Positions 20,104 to 30,797 of a DNA stretch of 64,000 nt are shown here, piece after piece. The notes beneath the pieces were generated by a model. It saw only the letters and a program-made list of their open reading frames with translations. It was not told the origin of the DNA and made no database searches. Numbering within the stretch: position 1 is the stretch's first letter; each line of letters starts with the position of its first letter. The DNA comes from Ahaetulla prasina (Eukaryota; Chordata; Lepidosauria; Squamata; Colubridae). The DNA lies in contig NC_080548.1 of assembly GCF_028640845.1 (NCBI RefSeq), forward strand, positions 10,851,814 through 10,915,813, written 5' to 3'. Both the position numbers and the translations under genes were made by a program.

Positions 20104-20238
20104 CAGGGGTCTCCAATCTTGGCCCCTTTAAGACTTATGGACTTCAACTCCTAGAGTCCCTCAACCAGCAAAGTTGGCTGGGGAACTCTGGGAATTGAAG
20201 TCCACCAGTCTTAAAGGGACCAAGGTTGGAGACCCCTG
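20104..20238. mobile_element. H2 hairpin MITE
   Basis: This 135-bp palindrome is flanked by exact TTCTAGAA (20096-20103, 20239-20246), which is itself palindromic with a central TA. Confidence 0.92.
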
Positions 20239-20246
20239 TTCTAGAA

Positions 20247-20650
20247 CACCGCCTGATATGAAGCAACCAATGCAAACCAACAATTTACTGAGGAAAACTC
20301 TCATCCTTCAAGCCTCTTGGGGAGAATTTGCTTTGGGCCAGAAATTCTACTTCCAAAATCCATCCAGTGGCATGTTTTATCTGCTGTTGCTCGGCTTGGC
20401 TTGCCAGGACCAGGACTTAGCCACTGTGGCTTCAAGACCAAAGCCCTCCCTGATTTCATTCGTGCCCTCAAAAATGCAAAGTGAGAAAGGAGTCAATGGA
20501 GCCCCCATCCATGTTCCCCAAAATGGATTGATTTCTGCACAATTGCTGTAATTTTTCCTAAATATGACCATATGCACACCAACCACACAAATTTGTTCTC
20601 CTTCACACACAATCACAGATGCAATATGCACACAGCAGTGATGTTCCATC
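20247..20650. other. no recognised feature
   Basis: This is mixed sequence. A 125-codon plus-strand frame (20174-20551) starts inside the MITE and has no domain signature. Confidence 0.45.
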
Positions 20651-20654
20651 TAAA

Positions 20655-20786
20655 TGTTTCTCAACCTTGGCCACTTTAAGAAGGGTGAATTCCAGCTCCC
20701 AGAATCCCTCTTGATGGCTGGGAGATTCTGAAAATTGAAGTCTAGCTATCTTAAAGTTGCCAAGTTTGAGAAATACTGACCTAAAA
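20655..20786. mobile_element. hAT-like hairpin MITE, H3 group
   Basis: The arms TGTTTCTCAACCTTGGCCAC and GTTGCCAAGTTTGAGAAATAC surround a diverged palindrome. The target duplication is not clear. Confidence 0.7.
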
Positions 20787-22175
20787 TCTTACTAAATTCA
20801 TTCCGGAAACTTAACCAAGCAAGTGAAATAATGGGAAACAGCTCTTCAGTTTAGACATGTCACAAGCATGTTATTGGTCTACCAAATTTGGTCCTTCCAA
20901 ACATACCTTTACCAACTTGGCACATCCAGAAGTGTGGGACTCCAGTTCCCATAATTCCAAGAGAACATAGTCACCATAATTGATGTGGATGAAGATGATG
21001 ACAAAGGACATTGTGATGTTTCTCAGAAGGTCTCTTTCTTGAGATCATCATCCCTCATAAAACAATACCTATAATAAAAAGAAGAGCTGGTTGTCCTTCT
21101 TTATTCCAGGCTGGAGAACCAGCTTGAAGATCCTTGAGATGTCTTCAGTAAGCCATTAATATGACCCCAAGGCCACCATCAACCTTTGCAACTTGATCCC
21201 TCCAAGAGATGTTGGGAGCAAATTCCCAGAATTCCTTGGGCCTTGCTTGCTATAAATTCTGGACATTGCAATCACCATATATTTGAGAGCACCAGGTTGG
21301 GGGAGGTTATCCCTCTGCAATGAACTTTGAACTTTATCAAAGAATGGTAAGAGGGGAGATTTAAAATGGTGGCTCCCATCAGGCCTGCTGCCCAAGACAT
21401 GAGACCCACTCATCTCTCTTCTTCAGAATTGCTCGAGTCTTGCATTCGGTTCCTCATTACCTCCTCATCCTTAAGTACGTCCATCCTTCCAAGCCCACAT
21501 GGCAACGGACTAGATTGCTTGGCTTCAGCCTCCATATCCTGTTTCCATTGGGACAACTTTTCCTCTGCAAGACCTCCAGCTGGCTACATCTGCAAAGGAA
21601 GGAACCTTTTCCTAGGACACATCCAACCACTGAAGAATGAGCTGGTACAGATTTGTACAGAGACACACCAGTGAACCATGTGCACACAGCAGCTCTGGAG
21701 TAGCACCCTTCCACCAGACAGCATTGCAGTCTCCTCCCTTGGCATTCAGCTGTGAGGAGCCCCACGTGCTCCAGACTGAATTCCTCTCTGCCTTTCTGAT
21801 GTGGTTTCAGCCCTGACATGCTCCCTTGAGCTCATTTGGAAGAAGGGCCGAGCATGTGTGTGAACGAGAGACAAAAGTTTAGAACTGGTGCTCAAGAGCA
21901 ACAAAGAAGAGTAACTGAGTGTGTTCCAGACCATCCTCAATGGGTTCCAGCACTCCAAACCACTCAAGGGCAATTTTTCTTGTGGTCTGTTGCAGCATCA
22001 AAGGATGGTGACACCAGCCAAGTGCAAAGTCACCACTTTGAAGTGTCTTCATGCTAATGGAAGTGTCATCTGGTTGTCTTGATGGAGTGCTGGTTGCGAC
22101 AGGTTTGCACTTGGGACAACAGGATCCGGTCTCCTGCTCCATGACGAAGCTTTCTGGATTAATTTCAGAAAGTCA
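20787..22175. other. mostly unrecognised sequence
   Basis: Only a decayed hairpin-MITE-like scrap near 20915-20960 is visible. Several frames of 60-120 codons have no domain, signal or repeat features and occur in overlapping phases, so none is called. Confidence 0.45.
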
Positions 22176-22177
22176 CT

Positions 22178-22470
22178 GTCTGAGTTTATTTTTTTTTATT
22201 TTTTTTTAATTTGAATTTATATCCTGCCCTTCTCCGAAGACTCAGGGCAGCTTACATTGTGTTAAGCAATAGTCTCATCCATTTGTATATTATATACAAA
22301 GTCAACTTATTGCTCCCAACAATCTGGGTCCTCATTTTACCTACCTTATAAAGGATGGAAGGCTGAGTCAACCTTGGGCCTGGTGGGACTTGAACTTGCA
22401 GTAATTGCAAGCAGCTGTGTTAATAACAGACTGCATTAGTCTGTTGAGCCACCAGAGGCTCATCATCATG
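22178..22470 (-). mobile_element. tRNA-headed SINE with L2-like 3' tail
   Basis: On the minus strand the head is CCTCTGGTGGCTCAACAGAC with a B-box-like GTTCAAGTCCCACC. The body follows. The 3' tail is GCTGCCCTGAGTCTTCGGAG, homologous to the L2 hairpin of this window, with an A-rich end. A second copy lies at 30798-31083. Confidence 0.8.
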
Positions 22471-22535
22471 TTAAGCCACAGCTCACTTAATTTTGATTGG
22501 TCAAGAAATCTGACTGGCTAGGTTTATACAACATA

Positions 22536-22910
22536 AGGTAAAGGTAAAGGTTCCCCTCGCACATACATGCTAGTTGTTGCCGACTCTAGGGGTGGTGCTC
22601 ATCTCCGTTTCAAAGCCGAAGAGCCAGTGCTGTCCGAAGATGTCTCCGTGGTCATGTGGCCGGCATGACTCAACACCAATGGCGCACGGAACACTGTTAC
22701 CTTCCCACCAAAGGTGGTCCCTATTTTTTCTACTTGCATTTTTTACTTTCTTGCTTTCGAACTGCTAGGTTGGCAGAAGCTGGGACAAGTAAGGGGAGCT
22801 CACCCCATTACGCAGCACTAGGGATTCAAACCGCTGAGCTGCCAACCTTTCGATCGACAAGCTCAACATCCTAGCCCCTGAGCCACCGCGTCCCTCCTAT
22901 GTTTCCTATG
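22536..22910 (-). mobile_element. Sauria-type SINE with target duplication
   Basis: The minus strand runs from a tRNA-like head (GGCTCAGGGGC..., B-box-like GGTTTGAATCCC) to a Bov-B-like tail that ends in ACCTTTACCTTTACC. TTATACAACATA is duplicated at 22524-22535 and 22911-22922. Confidence 0.88.
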
Positions 22911-23084
22911 TTATACAACATAGGAAACTATAATCTATGAGTTACAAATCACCAAGGATGGGTTCAGATATCACCTTAGGTTGAACCAAAGGAACTGTAT
23001 TAGGACTGAGTCTTATTGAGGATCAAAGGTCAGATTTTATATAAAGATGCATAGAGAAAATTCTCCACTTCCATCTAGGTTACT

Positions 23085-23185
23085 GCTTAAAGTTTTCAGC
23101 AACTTTAAAAGGCTCGCTAGGGAATTCTGGGAGGTGAGGTCCATAAATCTTAAAGTTGTTGAGATTGAGAAATACTGCTCTAGCA
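23085..23185. mobile_element. hAT-like hairpin MITE fragment, H3 group
   Basis: The right half GGGAATTCTGGGAGGTGAGG and the end TTGAGATTGAGAAATACTG are clear; the left arm is short. Confidence 0.65.
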
Positions 23186-23243
23186 TAAGCCTTGTGGACC
23201 TTGTCTTTAAGATGCCTCCAAGAATCCTTATGGTTTTGACTAC

Positions 23244-23620
23244 AAGTAGTCCTTGACTTACAGTTGCTTAATAACCCTTCTAAGTCATGACAGATTTTTT
23301 TTAAAAAGCTACTTGCAATCCATCCTCGATGCTGCTGCATCAACAACAATAGGATTGATGCTACAAATGGTGCATCAACTCTGTTGTCAGGTGATCATAT
23401 TTTGGGCGCTTGGCAATCGGCTTGTATTTACGACTGGTTGCAGAATCCCATAGTCATATCACCATGATTTATGACTTTTTTTGCCATCTTCTACCAGAAG
23501 ATGGCCCACCCATTGGATACATTGAATTCACTTAGCGATTACATGGTCACCTAACCGCAGTGACTTACTGTATGACCATTGTAAAAATGATCACACGGTG
23601 CCTCAACTTATGATTGTAAT
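23244..23620. mobile_element. M1-related MITE, diverged
   Basis: It starts CAAGTAGTCCTTGACTTACAG and keeps M1 phrases such as GGGCGCTTGGCAATCGGC. The right end is decayed, so the edge is approximate. Confidence 0.6.
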
Positions 23621-23649
23621 GTCCTACAAGCAAATTCTGGGTTCCACTG

Positions 23650-23968
23650 CACTGGTGAAATCTGAACCGGTTTGCTGCCAGTTCGCTGTCCGCGCATGCA
23701 CAGTACGCACCAAACATGCACTGTGCACACATGTGCAGTATGCACCAAAAGGAGGCCTAGGAAGGTAAATAGCACAGCAGTGGGAATCATCTGGCTGCGA
23801 GATTTAGCTGCTTTCTAGCAAAGCTAAACCGCGCAGCACAGCTGATTGTTGGAAATATCTGTTCGGAGGAACCGGTAGCTTTTTTTCACTAATGGTTCAA
23901 CCGAACTGGTAGTTTTTATCGCTACCAGTTCGGCCGAACCAGAGCGAACCGGTAGCATTTCACCCTTG
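23650..23968. mobile_element. non-autonomous hAT-like element, H1 group
   Basis: The ends are CACTGGTGAAATCTG and GCATTTCACCCTTG. The flanks TTCCACTG (23642-23649) and CTCCACTG (23969-23976) match at seven of eight. Several AACCGGTAG phrases lie inside. Confidence 0.85.
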
Positions 23969-24111
23969 CTCCACTGTGGTCTTAACTTGAGGACTAACTA
24001 AATCACCTATTTTCTATATATGTCCTCTCTGGGCTTGAGTACACATTTCCTTCTCTGCTTCCCTGAATAAGTACAAAACTTGCCAAGTTTCATAACCAGA
24101 TACCAGCATTA

Positions 24112-24192
24112 GAATAGAATAGAATAGAATAGAATAGAATAGAATAGAATAGAATAGAATAGAATAGAATAGAATAGAATAGAATAGAATTT
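24112..24192. repeat. (AATAG)n microsatellite
   Basis: About 16 near-perfect AGAAT/AATAG units. The same unit caps the CR1-L3 elements at 34246, 46246, 47052 and 48602, but no LINE body adjoins this array. Confidence 0.97.
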
Positions 24193-24824
24193 AGAGAGAT
24201 TTGCTCCAAAATTCTGCATTAAATAGCAGGAATTGTGGCTAGTTCCATTTTGCTGAGCATAGGCTTTTCCATAACACAACATCTTGGGTAAAATGGCCAG
24301 ACCTGGTTCCAGATTTTGACTGTACGGAACCCACTTAGAATCATCATAAGATCCTTGCTGGTCTAACTAATGGTGACCAACTTTAACGCAAGCAAGGGAC
24401 AAGGCGGTGATAGCTCCATCAATCAGGTTCCCCAGCAGCTGCCTTTGAACCTCCAAGCATCTCATTCTGCGGCAGGAAAAACACATTTTCTCAGCAATAA
24501 ACCACAAGCCAGCCATGTGGAAAAATGTGGGGGGAAATTAAGAGCCCAGAGAAGAGCTAAATCAGACATGCGAGAAGTCCATACTTTTCTGGTTTGATCT
24601 TTTCAAGTCTTGAGCCTCATTTTCATGCCCAGCTAAAATTTCCTGGAAGCTTTTGACCATCCAGATTGAGAAACCTAATTCTGGGCTTGGTGGGAGAGAT
24701 TCACTTATCCAATGTTATGCAATTAAATTAAGAGCAAAGGTTTTGCAGATGGGAGCCTCAGCACCAAATACCTGGATGAAGCCAGGGAGGTTTGTAGGGA
24801 ACAGAAAAATCAAGATGGTGCCTA
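24193..24824. other. no recognised feature
   Basis: I see no repeat or coding signature. Confidence 0.5.
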
Positions 24825-24832
24825 GGGGTGAA

Positions 24833-25096
24833 ATCTATTTACCTTCCTTACCGGTTCGGAAGTACACGCGCATGGTGAAATCATGCAGGCACAGACCCTT
24901 ATGTGCATGTGCAAAATCTTCTGCGCATGCGCAGAGGGTAAAAAACACATTACTTCCTGGTTAAAACCAGGAAGTAACGACAACCAGGCGGGTGGGCGGA
25001 GCCTTGCGCCACCATCGCTATCGGTTCTCCGAACCATCCGCCACCATCGCTACTGGATCAGCCAATCCAGTCTGAACCGGGAGCATTTCACCCCTG
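24833..25096. mobile_element. non-autonomous hAT-like element, H1 group
   Basis: The ends are TAGGGGTGAAATC and ATTTCACCCCTG. The flanks ATGGTGCC (24825-24832) and ATGGCGCC (25097-25104) differ once. The interior has GCGCATG-rich segments. Confidence 0.8.
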
Positions 25097-25104
25097 ATGG
25101 CGCC

Positions 25105-25464
25105 CATAAGGGTACCGTCAAAACTCCATCTGTGCTTATGTGCATTGATGCACATCAAAGACTTGTGGGGCTTCAATGATGCTGTCATAACTGTCTTGAC
25201 TTTTTTGACCCTATCATGCAGGGATCCTTGCCTAAAGCATTTCTTTTGAACTCATTCTCTGTCTGCTTTTTACTTGGTGGATGGATTGATCTGCATGCTG
25301 AAATCTCCCGTGGGCTTTCCACTTCTTCTCCATCTCCTGCTCAAGAGTTTGCACTGCAGGCAATGAACAAGGTATTAAATTAAAGATGTAGAGGTGGGTG
25401 GAGCTTCCCACTTCCTTCTGATCAGATTCTCGTTCTTGAATTGACATTGAAAACAAAATAAACT
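25105..25464. other. no recognised feature
   Basis: I see no repeat or coding signature. Confidence 0.5.
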
Positions 25465-26050
25465 ACAGAACAACAGAGTTGGAAGGGACCTCGGAGGTCT
25501 TTTAGTCCAACCCTCTGCTCAAGCAGGAAACCCTATACCATTTCAGACAATTGGCTACCCATTATCTTCTTAAAAACCTACAGCGTTAGAGCACCCACAA
25601 CTTCTGAAGGCAGGTTGTTCCACCGATTAATTGTTCTAACTGTCAGGAAGTTTCTCCTTAGTTCTAGATTGCTAGTTAAGAGTTGAGTAGAGTAGAGTAG
25701 TGAGTTGGAAATCTTCCAGTCCAACCCTCTACTCAGGCAGGAAACCCTATACCATTTCAAATAAATGGTTGTCCAATCCCTTCTTAAAAACTTGTTGTTT
25801 TTGTTGAAGCATTCACAATTTCTGGATGCAAGTTGTTCCACTGATTAATTGTTCTAACCATTAGGAAATTTCTCCTTAATTCTAGGTTGCTTCTCTCCTT
25901 GATTATTTTCCATCCATTGCTTCTTTTTCTGCCTTCAGGTGCTTTGCAGAATAGGTTGACCACCTCTTCTCTGTGGCAACCCCTGAGATATTGGAACACT
26001 GGTATCATATCACCCCTAGTCCTTCTTTTCGTTTGGTTTATGCATCCGGA
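25465..26050 (-). mobile_element. two tandem CR1 LINE 3' fragments
   Basis: Two CR1 ends follow each other in the same orientation (25465-25675 and about 25685-26050). Each starts with the AGTTGGAAGGGACC-like 3' end and encodes decayed NLELRRNFLTVRTINRWNNL. They are separate insertions or a duplication. Confidence 0.82.
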
Positions 26051-26083
26051 AAGATTATAAAATCACATCATGTGTTTATGATA

Positions 26084-26483
26084 CTGGCTGTCCTCGACCT
26101 ATGACCATAATGAAGCTGCCCACATTGGTCATAAGACACAATGATCATAAAGTGAGTCATCATGTGGCCAATTCAATTTTATGGTTTTTTGTGTGTGGGC
26201 AGTCGTTAAGCGAACCCATTGTTCGCTGTGAAAGTGTTTTTTGCCAAAATTCAAAACTGCCAATTTTCAATAAAAACATCATAAAAGGAAGACACGTGAC
26301 CACAGGATGCTACAAACAGCCATAAAAGCAAGTCAGTTGCCACACACCCAAAATGCAATCAGGTCGCTCTGGGACAGGGACAGCCATTGGAGCTTTGGAA
26401 CTAGGTCATAAGTACATTTTGGACGTCTGTCATAACTTCAAAGAGTCGTGAAGAGACCGGCTGTAAGTCAAGGACTATCTGTC
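26084..26483. mobile_element. M1 MITE
   Basis: The ends GGCTGTCCTCGACCTATGAC and GTAAGTCAAGGACTATCTG are inverted. The length of about 400 bp matches complete copies. Confidence 0.78.
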
Positions 26484-26494
26484 CTAAATTCTGA

Positions 26495-26765
26495 CTCGAG
26501 GTACAAATGACCAGGTTCAAATTGTCCCACTTTGGACACATTATGAGAAGATCCAGCTCTCTGAAGAAGGGAATATTGCAATATTGGGAAAGGTGGAAGG
26601 AAAAATAAAGAGGACAACCAGTAGCAAAGTGGGTGGACTCCATTACATGATGATGGGGGCACCATTGGAAGATCTGAAGGACTAGCTTAGGGATAGACTA
26701 TCATGGAGAACATCCATCTATGTGTGGTTGCTAAGAGTTGACAAAGACCCAATGGCATGTGATCT
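26495..26765 (+). mobile_element. Bov-B/RTE-like LINE C-terminal scrap
   Basis: Conceptual translation shows HIMRRSSSLKKGIL and WVDSIT-like segments in the order of the RTE/Bov-B C-terminus, with stops. Family assignment is from memory. Confidence 0.5.
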
Positions 26766-26874
26766 ATTTAAAAAAAACGACAGTCATTTCCCATTAATGT
26801 GGTAAAATATTCATCACTTCAGCTTGGACAGCACGTAGCTGACCTTGATAGATCTAAAATGTGTTTTAGATTCG

Positions 26875-27295
26875 AGTTTCTCAAACTTCGCAACTTTAAG
26901 ATGTGTGGATTTCAACTCCTGGAATTCCCGTTAGCCATGCTGGCAAAGGTGGGCTACACTTAACTTTAACAAAGGGTTCGTGGATTGTGAGCACTCGCAC
27001 ACGCCCCTTTGGGAGAGAAAGGGAGGCTCAAACATGCTCCTAATCAACTCAGGCAGCTCTGGTGAGTACAGTAGGAGTGGCGTGGATCACAGCTGTGCCA
27101 GCCAACGAGCCAGAAAGTTAATGATAAATGGAAAGCTTAGCACAGGGACGGGTAGGCGGGCCCAGACAGCTATCAGAGCTAAGGGTTCGCCCAAACCCTT
27201 GCAACCACGCAGCAGCCCATCACTGCATGCTGGTTTGGGAACTCTGGGAGATGAAGTCCACACAATTTAAAGTTGCCGAGTGTGAGAAGCATTGA
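26875..27295. mobile_element. hAT-like hairpin MITE (H3) split by H1 element
   Basis: The left arm GTTTCTCAAACTTCGCAAC and the right arm AAGTTGCCGAGTGTGAGAAG are separated by a complete H1 insertion. Confidence 0.75.
26944..27225. mobile_element. non-autonomous hAT-like element, H1 group, nested
   Basis: The ends are CAAAGGTGGGCTACA and CAGCCCATCACTG. The exact duplication CATGCTGG lies at 26936-26943 and 27226-27233. Confidence 0.9.
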
Positions 27296-27368
27296 TCTAG
27301 TCACTAAGCAGAGTCAGAGCTTGGGTAGTACTCAAATGGGAGACCACCATATATCCCAGAGCTGGAGG
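27294..27368 (+). pseudogene. 5S rRNA-like sequence, decayed
   Basis: The order GATCTAGTCACTAAGCAG, GGTAGTACTCAAATGGGAG, ACCACC resembles the 3' two-thirds of vertebrate 5S rRNA (GATCTCGTC..., AAGCAGGGTC, GGTTAGTACTTGGATGGGAG, ACCGCC). It is too diverged to function. It may be a retropseudogene or the head of a 5S-derived SINE. Confidence 0.65.
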
Positions 27369-27582
27369 TGAAAATGGAAAAACATCTCAAAGTTAAGAAC
27401 AAAAAGCTACTTCTGCAAACTTTTTGAACTGGAAGCGTCGTAAGCATTAGTTCAAGCATGTTGCCCTTGATAAGAGAGTTTCACAGGTGCAAGAGAAGCC
27501 ATTAATAATGAAAACAACCAACTGCAAATTGGCCATAATTATAGTGTACCCAAACTTCAGATCTTGAACTCTTTCTGCCATA

Positions 27583-27620
27583 GTGTTGAAGAGGGAGGGA
27601 GGGAGGAGGAGGAGGAGGGA
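27583..27620. repeat. GGGA/GGA purine run
   Basis: This is a short low-complexity purine tract. Confidence 0.9.
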
Positions 27621-27680
27621 GCAGCAAATAGAGGGCATTTACAGTCATCCTAGAATTAGATTTAAATGTTCTGTCCGTAC

Positions 27681-27824
27681 CAGGGGCGGGTTTCAAAACC
27701 TGTTGTTATCGGTTCGCTCATTGGCATGCGGGCACTTGCTCGCACGCCGCTTCTGTGCATGCATCCCGCCTCCGCCACTACCAGTTCGCCCAAATCAGAG
27801 CGAACCGGTAGCAACCCACCACTG
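27681..27824. mobile_element. short non-autonomous hAT-like element, H1 group
   Basis: The ends are CAGGGGCGGGTTTCAAA and GCAACCCACCACTG. The exact duplication GTCCGTAC lies at 27673-27680 and 27825-27832. Confidence 0.92.
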
Positions 27825-27832
27825 GTCCGTAC

Positions 27833-28204
27833 TCAATTAATTTTAACTAATTGAATACGTAAGTGTATTATTATAAAAACTACATACCATTTTTAAAATC
27901 TGGACACATACATAAATATTAATATCAGTGGTCAACATAGTAGAAATCATAAAATTAAATTAAAAGATAGAGTAAACGTTCTTTCAGCTATTGAAGACTC
28001 TCCTGATTTAACACATTAAGAGTGTATGAGTAGAAAAATCCAAATTGCAGAAGTGCTAACCTCACATTCATTGCAATGAAAGGTTCTCCTTTCCCAGCAT
28101 GAGGATGGAGGCATCTGTGGCTTGCTAAGGTAATGGACCATTCTTGGGTCCTTGGTTTCTGGCTTTTCCCAGCCCTCACATTTGTCAAGAAAATTACATA
28201 GATG
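27833..28204. other. no recognised feature
   Basis: I see no repeat or coding signature in this AT-rich stretch. Confidence 0.5.
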
Positions 28205-28350
28205 TTAACAGTAACAGAGTTGGAAGGGACCTTGGGGGTCATCTAGTCCAACCCCCTGCTCACGCAGGAGATCTGTACTAGGGATTCAAACCGCCGAACT
28301 GCTTTCTGATCAACAAGCTCAGTGTCTTAACCACTGAGCCACCTAGTCCA
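28205..28350 (-). mobile_element. composite SINE: Sauria-like tRNA head joined to CR1 tail
   Basis: On the minus strand, a tRNA-like head (GTGGCTCAGTGGTTAAGACA, B-box-like CGGTTTGAATCCC) runs straight into a CR1 3' end (GGGGGTTGGACTAGATGACC, then AAGGTCCCTTCCAACTCTG). The head closely matches that of the Sauria SINEs here. It is either a CR1-mobilised SINE or a fusion of two fragments. Confidence 0.6.
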
Positions 28351-28881
28351 AGCTCTCCAGGAATTAAGCTCCATACAAAAATTGGAGACCTTACCTTAAA
28401 GCCTAAAATCTTGCACGAGTTAAAGGAAGGAAAATAGTCAAGGAATTTTGGGATTTTTATTCTGTGATTGGGAGGGGAGGTCGTGTTTATTTATTTTCCT
28501 TCCTTTTAAAAACTCCAGAGATCGGGTTATCCTGATCTGCAGAAATAAATACAACCTTACTTTTTAATTGCAAGAAAATCCCTAGAATCTTTTCAGCTCC
28601 TCCATGCCACACCGGCTCACATTACTAAATAAAAGATTTCCAAAATGGGTGATGATAAGAACAATAATGGGTACAAAACAGCATCTTCTGGACCAAAAAC
28701 CGAAGTGGTCACAGCCACACCTGGGGATGAAGGATAGGTTACAGGTGTAGAGGGCCCTAATCTTTCAGGGACTGAGGACATTCCAAGAGGGTGATGTTTA
28801 AAGTTTGGGCCCTGTTCAAAGCTTAAAATGACCTCTAAAAGAGCATCTTAACATTTAGGTATGTTTCATACCTAGAGAGAG
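28351..28881. other. no recognised feature
   Basis: I see no repeat or coding signature. Confidence 0.5.
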
Positions 28882-28889
28882 CTCTAGAC

Positions 28890-29011
28890 CAGGGGTCTCC
28901 AACCTTGGCAACTTTATGACTTATGGACTTCAACTCCCAGAATTTGCTGGCTGAGGAATTCTGGGAGTTGAAGTCCACAAGTCTTAAAGTTGCCAAGGTT
29001 GCAGACCCCTG
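28890..29011. mobile_element. H2 hairpin MITE
   Basis: This 122-bp palindrome is flanked by exact CTCTAGAC (28882-28889, 29012-29019). Its right duplication directly abuts the next MITE. Confidence 0.92.
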
Positions 29012-29019
29012 CTCTAGAC

Positions 29020-29214
29020 CATGGGTCACCAACCTTTCGGAACTCAGGGACCACTAAATTCATAATTGTAAATCCCGCAGACCACTAATATGAATTTTTA
29101 AAAAGATAAATAGTATTTAGTGCAATATAAAAAATGCAAATAATTTTTCTGCAGACCACCAACATTTTCTCATGGACCATCAGTGGTCCATGGACCACCA
29201 GTTGGTGATCGCTG
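29020..29214. mobile_element. hAT-like MITE, H4 group
   Basis: It starts CATGGGTCACCAACCTTTCG and ends CCAGTTGGTGATCGCTG. Inner GGACCACTAAT and GACCACCAACATT phrases are partly inverted. It sits between two H2 copies, and the 8-bp duplication is unclear. Confidence 0.7.
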
Positions 29215-29224
29215 CAGTCTAGAG

Positions 29225-29323
29225 CAGGGGTCTCCAACCTTGGCAACTTGAAGCTTGGAGGACTTCAACTCCCAGAATTCCCCAGTCCTCCAAGCTTCAA
29301 GTTGCCAAGGTTGGAGACCCCTG
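29225..29323. mobile_element. H2 hairpin MITE
   Basis: This 99-bp palindrome has flanks GTCTAGAG and CTCTAGAC that match at six of eight and are reverse complements of each other, so the palindrome extends outward. Confidence 0.88.
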
Positions 29324-29423
29324 CTCTAGACTACTTGGATTCCATAAGTTTCCTTTGGTGGCACCTTAAAATATAAAGGAATTCTCCCGACAACGCTCAC
29401 CGTCCATCTTTGACTCTGTAGAA

Positions 29424-29537
29424 CAGAGCTTCCCAATTTTGGCAACTTTTGAGGTGTGTGGAGTTCAGCTCTCAGAATTTCCCTTTCTGGGAGCTGAAGT
29501 CCACAAGTCTTAAAGTTGTCAAAGTTGGACACCCCTG
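29424..29537. mobile_element. H2 hairpin MITE, diverged
   Basis: The ends are CAGAGCTTCCCAATTTTGG and AAAGTTGGACACCCCTG. The flanks CTGTAGAA/TTCTTGAA match at five of eight, so the duplication is weak. Confidence 0.75.
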
Positions 29538-29738
29538 TTCTTGAAAATCCTTCCAGCATGATGTTTACTGACCAGTCTCTTCCTTCCTTCCCCCTTTGCT
29601 GCAATCTCCCAACTTCCTCTAAGACAAGAGCTGATGAACCTCACAGATGTTAGACCTCTTGAGATGGCCTTGCATGCTGGGAGAAAGAGGGAAATCTCTG
29701 AATATCTAAGCTAAGGTTGACTTCCATCATAATGCCAT

Positions 29739-30153
29739 TGACGTGCCTCCAGCCCCCAGTCCTGGCACCATGCCCAGACAAACGGAGCAACTAAACCTCT
29801 CCCCCACAGCATGTGAGCCTGAAGAATGTGAAGCCAGTCATGAGCTAATATTATCAACAGCTGGAGGCTGGAGAGATCCTCGCTTCCGGAGAATAGAGAG
29901 GCGACATCAGCAAAAGGAAGGGAGGGGCAGGCCTGGATAAGTGCTGAGTCATGGAGCCACACCCCATGGCCTATATAAAGGATCTGCTTTCTGGCATTCT
30001 CTGATTCAGGCAAAGTCTAATCTGGATTGCTGAAGTCACACCTTGGATTCCTGCCTGCCCTGAGGACTCTGATAGGACTTTGGCAGAGCTGCAGAGGCAC
30101 GCTTGATACGGACTTCCCCGACCCGGCCGTCAGAGGAGGAGTGGGACACGACA
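29739..30153 (+). mobile_element. solo LTR, subfamily A (copy A3), internally shortened
   Basis: It ends GTGGGACACGACA and is flanked by exact GCCAT (29734-29738, 30154-30158). The first bases TGACGTGCC show that about 90 bp of U3 present in A2 is missing while the TG terminus remains. The TATA motif TATATAAAGG is at about 29971. Confidence 0.85.
29743..29940 (+). CDS. U3 open frame of LTR-A3 (65 codons, shortened)
   Basis: It keeps the PPAPSPGTMPRQTEQ motif and the basic end DPRFRRIERRHQQKEGRGRP in the same relative phase as A1 and A2. The stop lies about 30 bp before the TATA box. The missing U3 block removes the N-terminal part. Function is unknown. Confidence 0.42.
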   Translation: MPPAPSPGTMPRQTEQLNLSPTACEPEECEASHELILSTAGGWRDPRFRRIERRHQQKEGRGRPG

Positions 30154-30399
30154 GCCATTTGTGTGATGCCATCATGATGCACGTTGCTTTAAGAGTGCAT
30201 TATGAGGTTCAGGGTGAAAATAAATGTCAGCAGGACATAAGGGAGTTGTGGCCAGAAAGGGGCTCCACTCCTTTATCACTGGAGGTCTTTCATTTTTTTT
30301 CAATCCTCATTTTTCCCCAGCCAATGAGGGAACAATGCCTGGGTCAATTATTTCTTTTGTCTTTTTCTGTCCTCCAGTGATTACTGCCCAATGCAACAA

Positions 30400-30797
30400 A
30401 GATGATTAGGGGACCGGAGGCTAAAATATATGAAGAACAGTTGTAGGAACTAGGTATGTCTAGTTTAATGAAAAGAAGGACTAGGGGAGACATGATAGCA
30501 GTCTTGCAATATCTCAGGGGCTGCCCCAAAGAAGAAGGAGTCAAGCTGTTCTCCAAAGCACCTGAGGGTAGAACAAGAAGCAATGGGTGGAAACTAATCA
30601 AGAAGAGAAGCAACTTAGAACTAAGGAGAAATTTCCTGACAGTGCGAACAATTCATCAGTGGAACAACTTGCCTCCAGAAGTTGTGAATTCGCCAGAGAA
30701 GGTGTTGGATAACCATTTGTCTGAAGTGGTGTAGGGTTTCCTGCCTAAGCAGGGGGTTGGACTAAAAGACCTCCAAGGTCCCTTCCAACTCTGTTAT
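30400..30797 (+). mobile_element. CR1 LINE 3' fragment
   Basis: The frame 30456-30734 encodes the CR1 RT C-terminus, with RTRGDMIAVLQYLRGC and NLELRRNFLTVRTIHQWNNL. The 3' signature AAGGTCCCTTCCAACTCTG ends at about 30797. Confidence 0.88.

Noticed and set aside
20174..20551. 125-codon plus-strand frame
   Set aside because: It starts within an H2 MITE arm and has no recognisable protein feature.
21366..22142. Cluster of overlapping frames suggesting an exon
   Set aside because: There are no splice-flanked consistent phase, no domain and no codon pattern. Frames overlap on both strands.
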